From Oscillospiraceae bacterium (lineage in GTDB: Bacteria > Bacillota > Clostridia > Oscillospirales > Ruminococcaceae): 33,613 nucleotides of DNA. A model generated the notes under the pieces. That model made no database searches and was not told where the DNA came from. It saw nothing but the letters and a program-made list of their open reading frames with translations. Position 1 is the stretch's first letter. Every line of letters begins with the position of its first letter. Where the stretch lies: NCBI GenBank assembly GCA_022766785.1, contig JALEOL010000084.1, forward strand, positions 1 through 33,613. Reading direction: 5' to 3'. The position numbers were made by a program, and so were the translations under genes. Shown piece after piece: positions 6,050-14,435 of this stretch.

Positions 6050-7141
6050 ATGATATATCTTGACAGCGCGGCAACCACAAAGCCCTGCGCTGAAACGGTG
6101 GCGGCGGTCGCAGAAGCCATGCGTGACAGCTTCGGCAATGCAAGCTCGCTCCACAGAATGGGAATACGCTCCGAGAAGATCATCACGGCGGCGAAAAAGA
6201 CGCTGCTTTCAAAGCTGGGAGAGGGGGACATCATCTTCACCTCCGGCGCAACGGAAAGCAGCAACACTGCAATAAACGGCGCGGCGGACATCTACCGCCG
6301 CACGGGAAACAGGATAGTCACCACCGCCATTGAGCACCCGTCGGTGGCGAACGTAATGACCCGCCTGGAGGAAAAGGGCTTCGAGGTAGTGCGCCTTGCA
6401 CCGAAGGATCACCCGGACTTCGTTCAGGCGCTGGCGGACGCAGTGGACGAGCACACCCTGCTGCTAAGCTGCATGGCGGTAAACAACGAGACCGGGTATG
6501 CGGTGGACGTAAAGCGTCTGTACCGCCTTGTCAAAAAGAAAAATCCTAAGACGATAGTTCATATCGACGCGGTGCAGGGATTTCTTAAAGTGCCGCTGGA
6601 GGGCGATCTTATCAGCATTTCCGGGCACAAGATCCATGCGAGCAAGGGTATTGGCGCGCTCTACATAAAGAAAGGCATACGCATTACTCCGCTGCTTCTG
6701 GGCGGCGGTCAGCAGAAAAACCTGCGCAGCGGAACCGAGCCGGTGGAGATTATCGCCGGGCTGGACGCAGCTGTAAGGGCTTACCACGGCACTGCGGAGC
6801 ACTTCTCGGCGCTGAAGCAGCGTCTGCTGGAGAGGCTTTCCTCTCTTTCGGGGATCACGGTGAATTCCGGGGAGGACTGCCTGCCCAACATTGTGAATTT
6901 CAGCGTGGAGGGCGTGAGGTCTGAGATAATGCTGCATTCTCTGGAGGAACGTGAGATATACGTTTCCAGCGGCTCGGCGTGCTCCAGGGGAAAGACAAGC
7001 GGAGTGCTGGCGGCGTTCGGTATACCGGACAAGCTGGCGGACAGCGCCGTGAGAGTAAGCATGTGTGCGGACACCACGGCTGAGGACATCGACGCTCTTG
7101 TCGCCGGGATCAACGCCGGGATAGAGCGTTTCCGCAGATGA
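6050..7141 (+). CDS. Cysteine desulfurase (NifS/IscS family, NifZ-like)
   Basis: A 363-residue PLP enzyme that strips sulfur from cysteine as a protein-bound persulfide. The N-terminal MIYLDSAATTKP, ATESSNTAI loop, IEHPSV, PLP Lys194 (SGHKIHASKG) and active-site Cys311 (SSGSACSRGK) are all present. The ribosome site AAGGGAGA precedes the ATG. The thiI gene begins 21 bases later. This pairing is known in Firmicutes, where the desulfurase (NifZ in Bacillus) supplies sulfur specifically to ThiI for 4-thiouridine in tRNA; this role is inferred from context rather than from unique motifs. It heads the plus-strand array reaching to the sortases. Confidence 0.93.
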   Translation: MIYLDSAATTKPCAETVAAVAEAMRDSFGNASSLHRMGIRSEKIITAAKKTLLSKLGEGDIIFTSGATESSNTAINGAADIYRRTGNRIVTTAIEHPSVANVMTRLEEKGFEVVRLAPKDHPDFVQALADAVDEHTLLLSCMAVNNETGYAVDVKRLYRLVKKKNPKTIVHIDAVQGFLKVPLEGDLISISGHKIHASKGIGALYIKKGIRITPLLLGGGQQKNLRSGTEPVEIIAGLDAAVRAYHGTAEHFSALKQRLLERLSSLSGITVNSGEDCLPNIVNFSVEGVRSEIMLHSLEEREIYVSSGSACSRGKTSGVLAAFGIPDKLADSAVRVSMCADTTAEDIDALVAGINAGIERFRR

Positions 7142-7162
7142 TTTGCAAAGGAATAACAACAG

Positions 7163-8359
7163 ATGAAAGAGATAATACTGGTAAAATACGGAGAGATAGC
7201 CCTGAAGGGACTGAACAAGTCCACCTTTGAGGACATGCTCCAGAAGAACATAAAACGCCGTCTGAAAAAGCTCGGCACATTCGAATTCTACCGCAGACAA
7301 TCCACGATATACATCACCCCTCCCGGGGACGCGGACATTGACGAGGTGATCGGCAGACTTCAGAAGATATTCGGCATAAGCGCAATACAGCGCTGCGCGG
7401 TGTTCCCGAAGGATTTCAGCGTTATCGCACAGCACGCCGGGGAGTATCTGAGGGAAGCGCTGGAGGGTGCAAAGACCTTCAAGGTGGAGTCCAAGCGCAG
7501 CGACAAGGCTTTCCCGATGAAGACCCCGGAGATACAGCAGGAGCTGGGCGCGGTCATTCTTGACGCGTTCCCTCATCTGGGAGTGGACGTTCATGAGCCG
7601 GAGGTAACAGTAAGGCTGGAGATACGCGATAACGGCGCATATCTGAGCGCACTGAGGATACCCGGCGCCGGGGGTATGCCGGTGGGAAGCTCCGGAAAGA
7701 GCCTGCTTATGCTCTCCGGCGGCATCGACAGCCCGGTGGCAGGCTACATGATGGCGAAGCGCGGACTTATCGTGGACTGCATACACTATGTCAGTCCGCC
7801 GTACACCTCGGAGCGTGCGCGCATGAAGGTGGAAGCCCTCTGCGAAAAGCTCACCGACTGGTGCGGCGACATCATATTCTACTGCGTGCCGTTCACCGAG
7901 CTTCAGGAGGCGCTGCGCGACAACTGTCCCGAGGAGCTTTTCACGGTGCTGATGCGCAGGCTGATGGTGAAGATAGCGAACCGCGTGTGCGCCGCCAACG
8001 ACTACGGGGCGATAATCACCGGGGAGAGCGTTGCGCAGGTGGCAAGCCAGACGCTGCCGGCGATATTCTGCACCAATGCCGCTGCGGAGTATCCGGTGTT
8101 CCGTCCGGTCATCGGCATGGATAAGCGTGAGATCGTGGATATTTCCAGAAAGATCGACACCTTCGATATCTCCACGCTCCCGTATGAGGATTGCTGCACG
8201 GTGTTCTCGCCGAAGCACCCCAAGACGCGCCCCACTATGGAGGATATCCTGAAGGCGGAAGCGTCCTTCGACTTTGAGCCGCTTATCGAAAAAGCGGTGA
8301 GAGAAACCGAGGTGAAGCGGTTCAGATACGGTCAGCGCACCGTGGGTCTGGACATGTGA
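7163..8359 (+). CDS. thiI: tRNA 4-thiouridine synthase ThiI (no rhodanese domain)
   Basis: A 398-residue tRNA sulfurtransferase that adenylates U8 and replaces its oxygen with sulfur. It has an N-terminal ferredoxin-like and THUMP region (about 1-165, with KYGEIALKG at the start) and a PP-loop ATP site SGGIDSP (185-191). The protein stops after the catalytic domain. It lacks the C-terminal rhodanese domain of the E. coli form, as is usual in Bacillus-type ThiI, so sulfur is expected to come directly from the neighbouring desulfurase. AAAGGA provides the ribosome site. The next gene starts one base after its stop. Confidence 0.95.
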   Translation: MKEIILVKYGEIALKGLNKSTFEDMLQKNIKRRLKKLGTFEFYRRQSTIYITPPGDADIDEVIGRLQKIFGISAIQRCAVFPKDFSVIAQHAGEYLREALEGAKTFKVESKRSDKAFPMKTPEIQQELGAVILDAFPHLGVDVHEPEVTVRLEIRDNGAYLSALRIPGAGGMPVGSSGKSLLMLSGGIDSPVAGYMMAKRGLIVDCIHYVSPPYTSERARMKVEALCEKLTDWCGDIIFYCVPFTELQEALRDNCPEELFTVLMRRLMVKIANRVCAANDYGAIITGESVAQVASQTLPAIFCTNAAAEYPVFRPVIGMDKREIVDISRKIDTFDISTLPYEDCCTVFSPKHPKTRPTMEDILKAEASFDFEPLIEKAVRETEVKRFRYGQRTVGLDM

Positions 8360-8360
8360 T

Positions 8361-8867
8361 ATGACGGCTGGTGAGATCTACAGCAGCATTTCGGCGCTGG
8401 CGGCGGATATCGTTGCAGAGTGCGTTTCCCGTGGGGTAAGGATATCCACGGCGGAGAGCTGCACCGGCGGAATGATCTCCGGGGCGGTGACATCTGTGTC
8501 TGGAAGCTCGGCGGTGATAGAGCTGGGGGTGTGTTCTTATTCCAACAGGATAAAGCAGCAGACGCTCCACGTCAGCAGGGATATTCTGGAAAAGTACACG
8601 GAATACAGCGTGCAGTGCGCTGAAGCAATGGCGGAGGGCGTTCGGCGGCTTTCCGGCGCGGACTTTGCGGTATCCACAACAGGAGTCGCAGGGCCAACGG
8701 GAGGAAGCGCCGAGCACCCCGTCGGGGAAGTATGCATAGCAGTGAGCGGCGCAGTGGGCTGCCGGGGGGAACGTTTCCTGTTCTCCGGGGACAGGGAGCT
8801 TGTACGCGCACAGGCGGCGCAAAAGGCGCTGGAGCTGCTTTCAGAGAGAATTAAGTCAGGGGGATAA
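8361..8867 (+). CDS. pncC: Nicotinamide-nucleotide amidase (CinA C-terminal domain)
   Basis: A 168-residue stand-alone CinA C-terminal domain, PncC, which deamidates nicotinamide mononucleotide to nicotinate mononucleotide in pyridine nucleotide recycling. The family motifs AESCTGG (31-37), STTGVAGPTGG (about 105-115) and PVGEV are present. The N-terminal molybdopterin-binding-like domain of full CinA is absent, as in many bacteria. The gene starts one base after thiI and its stop overlaps the ribosome site of the first sortase gene, so it is co-transcribed and probably translationally coupled. Confidence 0.93.
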   Translation: MTAGEIYSSISALAADIVAECVSRGVRISTAESCTGGMISGAVTSVSGSSAVIELGVCSYSNRIKQQTLHVSRDILEKYTEYSVQCAEAMAEGVRRLSGADFAVSTTGVAGPTGGSAEHPVGEVCIAVSGAVGCRGERFLFSGDRELVRAQAAQKALELLSERIKSGG

Positions 8868-8869
8868 AT

Positions 8870-10060
8870 ATGGCAAACTATACAGACAAGCCAAAGAAGA
8901 AAAACACCTCTGCTTCGAGAGACATCGCGGTGGACAAGCTGGATTTCTATTCCGAGCCGCACCCCCGCAGGAAGCAGGATAAAATAAAGGGCAGACCGAA
9001 ATCCGGCTGGCAGCGGTTCTGCGCTGCGGCGTTTCCACAGGCGGACGACGAGCCGGGAGAGAAGTTTCGCAAGATCGTACTTATCGCGGCGATAGTCGTG
9101 TTCGTGGCGACTCTGGGCGTGCTTGCATGGCAGCTTATCGGCATGAACAACGACCGCAACACCAACTCCAGTATAGCTAACCTGGGCGGCGTGGAAAATG
9201 ATAACCTCGTGAATGTCGATCCGGATTACGACCCGTTCAACACCAGCACCATAGTCACGGCGGAAGCAGGTACGGAGGAAATTAACGTTACTCCGCTGGA
9301 GAACACTCCGATATATCCCAACTGGTCTGATCTGAAGTCCACCAATCCCGACACCCGGGGGTGGATAAAGATAACCGGCACCAGCGTGAACAATGTTGTG
9401 GTGCAGTCCAACGACAACGAGTACTACCTCACCCACGACTTTTACGGGAACAACAGCGTGTCCGGCACGGTGTTCTCGTCCTACAAGAATAAGTGGGACG
9501 GAACGGACGGCAACATAATCCTCTACGGACACAACATGATAAGCGGCGAGTTCTTCGCGCATGTGACGCACTATGTGCCCAACGACTCGAGCCGCGAGCC
9601 GCTGGCGTTCTACAAGGTACACCCCACCGTTATGCTGGCGACCCCGGACGGCGGCTGCGCGACCTACAAGATCTTCGCAGGCGTGCTGGCGAATACCCAG
9701 TCGGAGTACGGCGAGGTGTTCGATTACGCACACAAGACCTCGTTCAGCAGCAAGGACGATTTCAACGATTTCGTCATCGGCATAATGGAAAGAAGCTGGT
9801 TCTTCACCGATGTTGACCTCACCTACGGCGATCAGCTGCTCACAATGTCCACCTGCTGCTGGCCGCTGGGAAAGAGTATCGACACCAGGTGGGTGCTCTT
9901 TGCAAGAAAAGTACGCCCCGGTGAGAGCGAGAGCGTTGACGTCACCGTGGCAAAGCGAAATCTCAATCCCAGACTGTTCCGTATCTATTACGAGCGCATT
10001 TACGGCGGTTCATGGAACGGCGTGTGCGAGTGGGACAAGAGAAAGCTGCTCAGCTATTGA
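8870..10060 (+). CDS. Class B sortase 1
   Basis: A 396-residue membrane-bound class B sortase, a transpeptidase that attaches surface proteins to peptidoglycan. It has a basic cytoplasmic tail of about 68 residues, a membrane helix (69-90), an acidic linker, and a sortase barrel with catalytic His221 (LYGHNM), Cys329 (STCC) and Arg340 (DTRW). The N-terminal tail is longer than usual for SrtB and shares a juxtamembrane motif (FPQADDEPGEKFRK) with the next two sortases. The ribosome site GGGGGAT lies over the end of pncC. It is first of three tandem paralogues. No substrate with a clear NPQTN or LPXTG signal is encoded nearby. Confidence 0.93.
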   Translation: MANYTDKPKKKNTSASRDIAVDKLDFYSEPHPRRKQDKIKGRPKSGWQRFCAAAFPQADDEPGEKFRKIVLIAAIVVFVATLGVLAWQLIGMNNDRNTNSSIANLGGVENDNLVNVDPDYDPFNTSTIVTAEAGTEEINVTPLENTPIYPNWSDLKSTNPDTRGWIKITGTSVNNVVVQSNDNEYYLTHDFYGNNSVSGTVFSSYKNKWDGTDGNIILYGHNMISGEFFAHVTHYVPNDSSREPLAFYKVHPTVMLATPDGGCATYKIFAGVLANTQSEYGEVFDYAHKTSFSSKDDFNDFVIGIMERSWFFTDVDLTYGDQLLTMSTCCWPLGKSIDTRWVLFARKVRPGESESVDVTVAKRNLNPRLFRIYYERIYGGSWNGVCEWDKRKLLSY

Positions 10061-10136
10061 TACTAATAGCCATTTGAACTCAGGAGCTATATTCAGAGAT
10101 CCGGCACCGCTCCGGTTGTCAAGCGGTTATTAGTAT
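10060..10136. repeat. Inverted repeat between sortase genes 1 and 2
   Basis: ATACTAATAGCC (10060-10071) and GGTTATTAGTAT (10125-10136) pair over 12 bases with one G-T type mismatch and enclose the gap, including a CCGG/CCGG hairpin. The left arm overlaps the last base of the first sortase gene. It is likely an RNA stem affecting relative expression; it lacks a T tract. Confidence 0.6.
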
Positions 10137-10162
10137 GACAGTTTCCGAAAGGACAGATCGAT

Positions 10163-11227
10163 ATGGCAAATTTTGTTGAGAAGGAAAACATATTCCTGCG
10201 GATAGCGAAATACCTTATTCCCTGGAAGGGCGACAAGCCTGTGGAGATCGTCAGAAAGGTGATCTTCCTGGCTGCGGCGGTGGTACTGGTGGTATCGCTG
10301 GTGACTATCATTACGTTCTACGGCAGCGGAGCCAAGGACAAAAAGCTGAACGAACAGCTGAGCGAGATATATCACGGCACCGCGACCGTCACGGTGGATC
10401 AGAAAAAGCAGGAGGAGCTTGCCGAGGAATACCCCGAGGTGAACAAGGATTTCCTGCCGCTGCTGGAGCAGAACAAGGACGTTATCGGCTGGATAACCAT
10501 GGGAGATCCCGACGACCCGTTCATAAACAACGTTGTGGTTCAGGGCGAGGACAATGACTACTACCTCGACCACAATCTCAACGGAGAATACAGCAAGACA
10601 GGCACCGTGTTCGCGGATTACCGTGAGAAGATAACTCCGGATAATACCCCGGCGAATACGATACTGTACGGGCATAATGTCGTTACCGGCGAGTATTTCG
10701 CAAAGCTGACCAGGTACTTCAATTACCGCTACGGCAAGGACAACGGGCTTGACTGGTACAGGCAGTACCCCACGATAACCTTCAACACGCTCTACCGCAA
10801 CTGCACCTACAAGATATTCGCCGGAATGCTGGTGAATACAGAGGAAGAGGACGGCGAGGTGTTCTATTACCTCCAGGGCAGGAAGTTCAAGACAAAGGCG
10901 GAATTTGATAACTACATCGCCCAGATACTCGACCGCACCACCTTTTACACGGACGTAGACCTGCAGTACGGCGATAACCTTATCACGCTGTCCACCTGCA
11001 TTCTTGACTACGGCGTGGACTGCCGCTGGGTCATTTTCGGCAGGGAGGTGCGCGAGGGCGAGGATCCCACGGTCAATGTTGACAAGGCGTATGCGAACCC
11101 CGATCCTCTCTATTTTGACTACTATTACAAAGTGTACGGCGGCTCCTGGGGCGGCAGGAAGTGGGATCCCGGAATGATCTTCGATTATTCCTACACCACC
11201 GAAGCGGAAAAATCCGACGACGAATAA
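10163..11227 (+). CDS. Class B sortase 2
   Basis: A 354-residue class B sortase. It has a short basic tail, a membrane helix at about 33-53 and the catalytic set His171 (LYGHNV), Cys279 (LSTC) and Arg288 (CRWV). The juxtamembrane motif IPWKGDKPVEIVRK parallels those of its two neighbours. The ribosome site GAAAGGA precedes the ATG. It lacks the long N-terminal tail of sortase 1 but has the same extracellular order: a Glu-rich linker, an IGWITM start of the barrel and the FYTDVDLQYGDNL segment before the Cys. Intact paralogues in tandem suggest separate substrates or stages rather than a decaying copy. Confidence 0.93.
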   Translation: MANFVEKENIFLRIAKYLIPWKGDKPVEIVRKVIFLAAAVVLVVSLVTIITFYGSGAKDKKLNEQLSEIYHGTATVTVDQKKQEELAEEYPEVNKDFLPLLEQNKDVIGWITMGDPDDPFINNVVVQGEDNDYYLDHNLNGEYSKTGTVFADYREKITPDNTPANTILYGHNVVTGEYFAKLTRYFNYRYGKDNGLDWYRQYPTITFNTLYRNCTYKIFAGMLVNTEEEDGEVFYYLQGRKFKTKAEFDNYIAQILDRTTFYTDVDLQYGDNLITLSTCILDYGVDCRWVIFGREVREGEDPTVNVDKAYANPDPLYFDYYYKVYGGSWGGRKWDPGMIFDYSYTTEAEKSDDE

Positions 11228-11294
11228 TACTGCTCCCGGAACAACCCGGTTTATACCTGGTATAATTGCAACTCTGAAAGGAAGATAATTACCA

Positions 11295-12419
11295 ATGGCA
11301 GAAATGGATATGGGACTGTCCCCGAACAATAACAGGAAGAAGCGCAAAAAGAAAAAGCAGAGCTTCGGGAAGAGCCTTGTTACGGGACTGTTTCCGTGCA
11401 AGGGAGACGATGGCAGCGAGGTCGCAAGAAAGCTGATATTCCTGCTGTCGCTGCTGCTTCTCATAGGAGCGGTGGTCATCATCGCGATTCATTTCATTTC
11501 ACTGGCGTTCGCGCCGGAAAACGACGGTCTGGATCAGATAGTGAACAGCAACGGCGAGACTGTCGTTCAGGACGGTCAGACGGTGGTGGTGAACGCAAAC
11601 GAGCCTACCCAGCAGCAGATAGACAATCTGCCCGACGGCTCCATTAACGAGGAATACGCCGCTTACTACGACGCAAACAACGACTTCGTGGGCTGGATCA
11701 CCATAAACGGCACCAACGTTGATTATCCCGTGGTGCAGGGCGACGACAACCTGTTCTATCTTCACCACAACTTCAACAAGGAGGAAGAATTCGCCGGGAC
11801 GATCTTTACGGATTACGAGGGCAGGTTCGGTCCCAATGAAATGCCCAACAACACTATCCTGTATGGTCACAACATGCTGTACAAGTACAAGTTCGCGGCG
11901 CTGAACAACTACAACAACAATATCGACTTCCTCAGGGATACTCCGGTAATAGACTTCAACACGCTTTACCAGGATAACAAGTACAAGATAATCTCCGTGT
12001 TCATAATCAACACAAACGAGGAGCACGGCGAGGTGTTTGATTACACCAAGTACGTTTATTTCAAGAACAGCGATGAATTCTACAAGTATATCATGGAGGT
12101 AATGGATCGCAGCAAGTACAATACCGGTGTTGACGTTGAGTACGGTGATGAGCTGCTGACGCTCTCCACCTGCGACGGCTCCACCGGATTTGAGGATCTG
12201 AGGCTTGTTATCGTTGCGAGAAAGGTTCGCGAGAACGAAAGCCCGGAGGTCGATACATCAAAGATCACCTGGAAATCCAGCGTGAAGTATTTCGACGCGT
12301 ATGTGAATGCGTTCGGAGACAAGTGGAAGGGCAGGACATGGGATATTTCTCTCGTTCCGGGCATGAAGGAGTATCTTGAGGAGAACGGGCTGATGGATGA
12401 CCCGGAAAACTACCAGTAA
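11295..12419 (+). CDS. Class B sortase 3
   Basis: A 374-residue class B sortase. It has a very basic tail (NNNRKKRKKKK, 11-21), the juxtamembrane motif FPCKGDDGSEVARK, a membrane helix (46-70), an acidic Gln/Asn linker and the catalytic set His192 (LYGHNM), Cys293 (LSTC) and Arg303 (DLRLV). The ribosome site is AAGGAAG. In the 67-base gap before it there is an extended -10 (TGGTATAAT, 11258-11266) without a good -35, so an internal promoter is possible. Two residues after the catalytic Cys it differs from the other two copies (DGSTGF), which may alter specificity. Confidence 0.93.
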   Translation: MAEMDMGLSPNNNRKKRKKKKQSFGKSLVTGLFPCKGDDGSEVARKLIFLLSLLLLIGAVVIIAIHFISLAFAPENDGLDQIVNSNGETVVQDGQTVVVNANEPTQQQIDNLPDGSINEEYAAYYDANNDFVGWITINGTNVDYPVVQGDDNLFYLHHNFNKEEEFAGTIFTDYEGRFGPNEMPNNTILYGHNMLYKYKFAALNNYNNNIDFLRDTPVIDFNTLYQDNKYKIISVFIINTNEEHGEVFDYTKYVYFKNSDEFYKYIMEVMDRSKYNTGVDVEYGDELLTLSTCDGSTGFEDLRLVIVARKVRENESPEVDTSKITWKSSVKYFDAYVNAFGDKWKGRTWDISLVPGMKEYLEENGLMDDPENYQ

Positions 12420-12429
12420 CGGAGGCTTC

Positions 12430-13857
12430 ATGAAAATATCACTTGTGAAAACAGGTACGGCTCTGCTGATAGGCAGCTGCTATATGTTCGTCTGCGGAGT
12501 AACGGGAACGGTGGGCGGAGAGGCTATGAGCCAGGATACCGCCGCTGCCACAGCGGAGGCTGACGGAATGATCGACGATATCGGCGAGGCAGGCGGTCAG
12601 GGAACGCTGGACTTCCTGGTTCCGGACGAGACCAGCTCCGGGCTTATCACGGTTGACTTAATGGAAATGGCTCCGCTGTCGCTGTCCAGCAAAATGGTGC
12701 AGAGTACATACAGCGTGCGTGACGATATCACCCGGGAACCGCCCACCGGGGAGACTGATGAGATCCTCGGCGGCACCGGGGAAGTTACCGATGAGATAGT
12801 CATCACTCTGCCCGAGGAGGAAGAGGATACCCCGGCTGAAACGACAACGGCGGCAACTACCACCACAGCTGCCACAACTACGCAGCCGGTTCAGACCACC
12901 GCGGCCACCACTACGACTGCGGCGACAACCCAGACTACCACAACTGCTGCGACAACTCCGGCAGGTATCCCGGTCGATACGGATACCACCACGGCTTCCG
13001 ACGACCAGCCGGACATTACCGAGCCGGAGGACGAACCCGGCAGCGATGTGACGGGAGAGGTGCTTTATGTGCGCTCCAACGGCGGAGTTGTTTCCGGAAG
13101 TGCGCTGGAGATAGTCGCCAAAATAACCCAGCACGAGGTCGGGTATACGTTCGCACCCGAGGCGATAAAGGCGCAGGCAGTCGCGGCGTATACATACGTT
13201 AAGTTCTGCAATGACTACGGCACATATCCCAGCGTGGGACTTTCAAGCAGCGTTTCCGACTCGGTGGAGGTGCTGGTGGAGTCCGTTATCGGCAAGGGGA
13301 TATATTACAACGGCGCGCTGATACAGGCGGTTTATTCCGCGTCCTCGGCAGGGTATACCGCTTCCAGCATTAACGTGTGGGGAACTGACTATCCCTATCT
13401 CGAAAGCCGCTTCTGCGACCTGGACGCAAAATACGATCCGAATTACGGAAAGACCACGCAGTTCTCCTCGGCGGAGATAAAGCAGAACGTGCTGGATAAG
13501 ACCGGTATCGAGCTTTCCGGCGACCCGTCGTCCTGGCTTTCGATAGAGAACCGTATTGACGGCAACTATGTCGGGCAGATGAGTATCGGCGGTTATCACA
13601 GCTACACCGACAGCAGCGGCAACTCCGTGAAGATCACCGGCAGGGTGTTCCGCGAGAAGATAATGAGCTTCGGGCTGCGGTCAAGCTCGTTCGATATATC
13701 TTACGACCCGGGAACGGATATGTTCACGTTCACGACATATGGATACGGTCATGGCGTGGGAATGAGCCAGAACGGCGCGAACGCCCTTGCCACCTACCTC
13801 GGATATGACTATAAGCAGATACTGACCTACTATTACAGCGGTACAGAGGTGTACTGA
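12430..13857 (+). CDS. Secreted SpoIID/LytB-domain protein with Thr-rich linker
   Basis: A 475-residue exported protein. It has an N-terminal signal or anchor helix (about 5-25), an acidic region, a Thr/Ala-rich linker (about 136-190) and a SpoIID domain (about 210-475). SpoIID proteins are lytic transglycosylases or amidase enhancers that cut peptidoglycan glycan strands; the expected catalytic Glu is Glu236 (ITQHEVG), followed by APEAIKAQAVAAYTY and the C-terminal GYGHGVGMSQNGA (438-450). The start at 12430 follows GGAGG; the open frame before it runs inside sortase 3. The Thr-rich linker argues for a cell-surface role with the sortases rather than the engulfment SpoIID itself. Confidence 0.88.
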   Translation: MKISLVKTGTALLIGSCYMFVCGVTGTVGGEAMSQDTAAATAEADGMIDDIGEAGGQGTLDFLVPDETSSGLITVDLMEMAPLSLSSKMVQSTYSVRDDITREPPTGETDEILGGTGEVTDEIVITLPEEEEDTPAETTTAATTTTAATTTQPVQTTAATTTTAATTQTTTTAATTPAGIPVDTDTTTASDDQPDITEPEDEPGSDVTGEVLYVRSNGGVVSGSALEIVAKITQHEVGYTFAPEAIKAQAVAAYTYVKFCNDYGTYPSVGLSSSVSDSVEVLVESVIGKGIYYNGALIQAVYSASSAGYTASSINVWGTDYPYLESRFCDLDAKYDPNYGKTTQFSSAEIKQNVLDKTGIELSGDPSSWLSIENRIDGNYVGQMSIGGYHSYTDSSGNSVKITGRVFREKIMSFGLRSSSFDISYDPGTDMFTFTTYGYGHGVGMSQNGANALATYLGYDYKQILTYYYSGTEVY

Positions 13858-13865
13858 AAAACGAA

Positions 13866-13898
13866 TGCCGTCCCGGCAAAGCGTGGGGCGGCAGTTTT
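13866..13898 (+). terminator. Terminator after the SpoIID-domain gene
   Basis: TGCCG/CGGCA arms with a further TCCC/GGGG pairing, followed by GTTTT. It probably separates or attenuates transcription into the CBS gene. Confidence 0.6.
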
Positions 13899-13919
13899 GC
13901 AGAAAACAGGAGAAATACT

Positions 13920-14363
13920 ATGACAAGCGAAAATACAGAGCCTCAGGTGAATATCGCGAGGATAATGATACCGAAAATATCCGTTGCCGCAGTTCATGCA
14001 AACGACACGGTGCGCCAGGGACTTGAGATAATGAAATACCACCGCTATACCTCTATCCCGGTGCTTGATGATCAGGACGTCTATCTCGGCAGCGTGACGG
14101 AGGGAGACTTCCTGCGGCATATCCTCGCCGTGGGAACTACCGAGATGAAGGCTCACGAAAAGTATCGTATAGCAGAGATATTCCGTCCGAATTTCTGTAC
14201 GCCGCTTCCGATATACGCGTCTCTCAGGGAGCTTATTTCGCGGTCGCTGGAGCAGAACTACGTTCCGATCGTTGACGGGCGCGGCTGCCTGTGTGGTATA
14301 GTAACGCGCCGTGCGCTGATACTCCACCTTGACGGGACTATCACAGGTGAGAATATCGAATGA
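13920..14363 (+). CDS. CBS-domain pair protein
   Basis: A 147-residue cytoplasmic protein made of two CBS motifs (about 12-70 and 80-140). CBS pairs bind adenine nucleotides, and small stand-alone forms such as CbpB of Bacillus act as nucleotide-second-messenger sensors. Visible blocks include VRQGLEIMKYHRYTSIPVLD, GSVTEGDFLRHI and NYVPIVDGRGCLCGIVTRRAL. The ribosome site AGGAGA precedes the ATG. It is last in the plus-strand array, after a terminator-like hairpin, and converges with the GH59 gene. The ligand and partner cannot be told from sequence. Confidence 0.88.
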   Translation: MTSENTEPQVNIARIMIPKISVAAVHANDTVRQGLEIMKYHRYTSIPVLDDQDVYLGSVTEGDFLRHILAVGTTEMKAHEKYRIAEIFRPNFCTPLPIYASLRELISRSLEQNYVPIVDGRGCLCGIVTRRALILHLDGTITGENIE

Positions 14364-14372
14364 ATATACAGG

Positions 14373-14428
14373 AAAGGCACTGCGGACTACACAGCGCCTT
14401 TATTGTTTTCAAACCGTTGCATAACGGT
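14373..14428. terminator. Convergent terminators between CBS and GH59 genes
   Basis: AAAGGC...GCCTTT with an inner CTG/CAG pair (14373-14401) is followed by ATTGTTTTC and serves the plus strand. ACCGTT-GCAT-AACGGT (14413-14428) lies just past the GH59 stop and may serve the minus strand. Confidence 0.65.
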
Positions 14429-14435
14429 GTTGATA

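Noticed and set aside
6464-8218. 584-codon open frame on the minus strand
   Set aside because: It lies opposite the well-supported desulfurase and thiI genes, has no family features and a His/Arg/Leu-rich composition typical of an antisense shadow of GC-rich codons.
10130-11482. 450-codon open frame on the minus strand
   Set aside because: Antisense of sortase 2 and its flank; Val/Ile/His-rich with no recognisable domain.
12838-12975. Repetitive ACC/ACA/GCG-rich tract, possible tandem repeat or CRISPR-like array
   Set aside because: It encodes the Thr/Ala linker of the SpoIID-domain protein; there are no regular repeat and spacer units.
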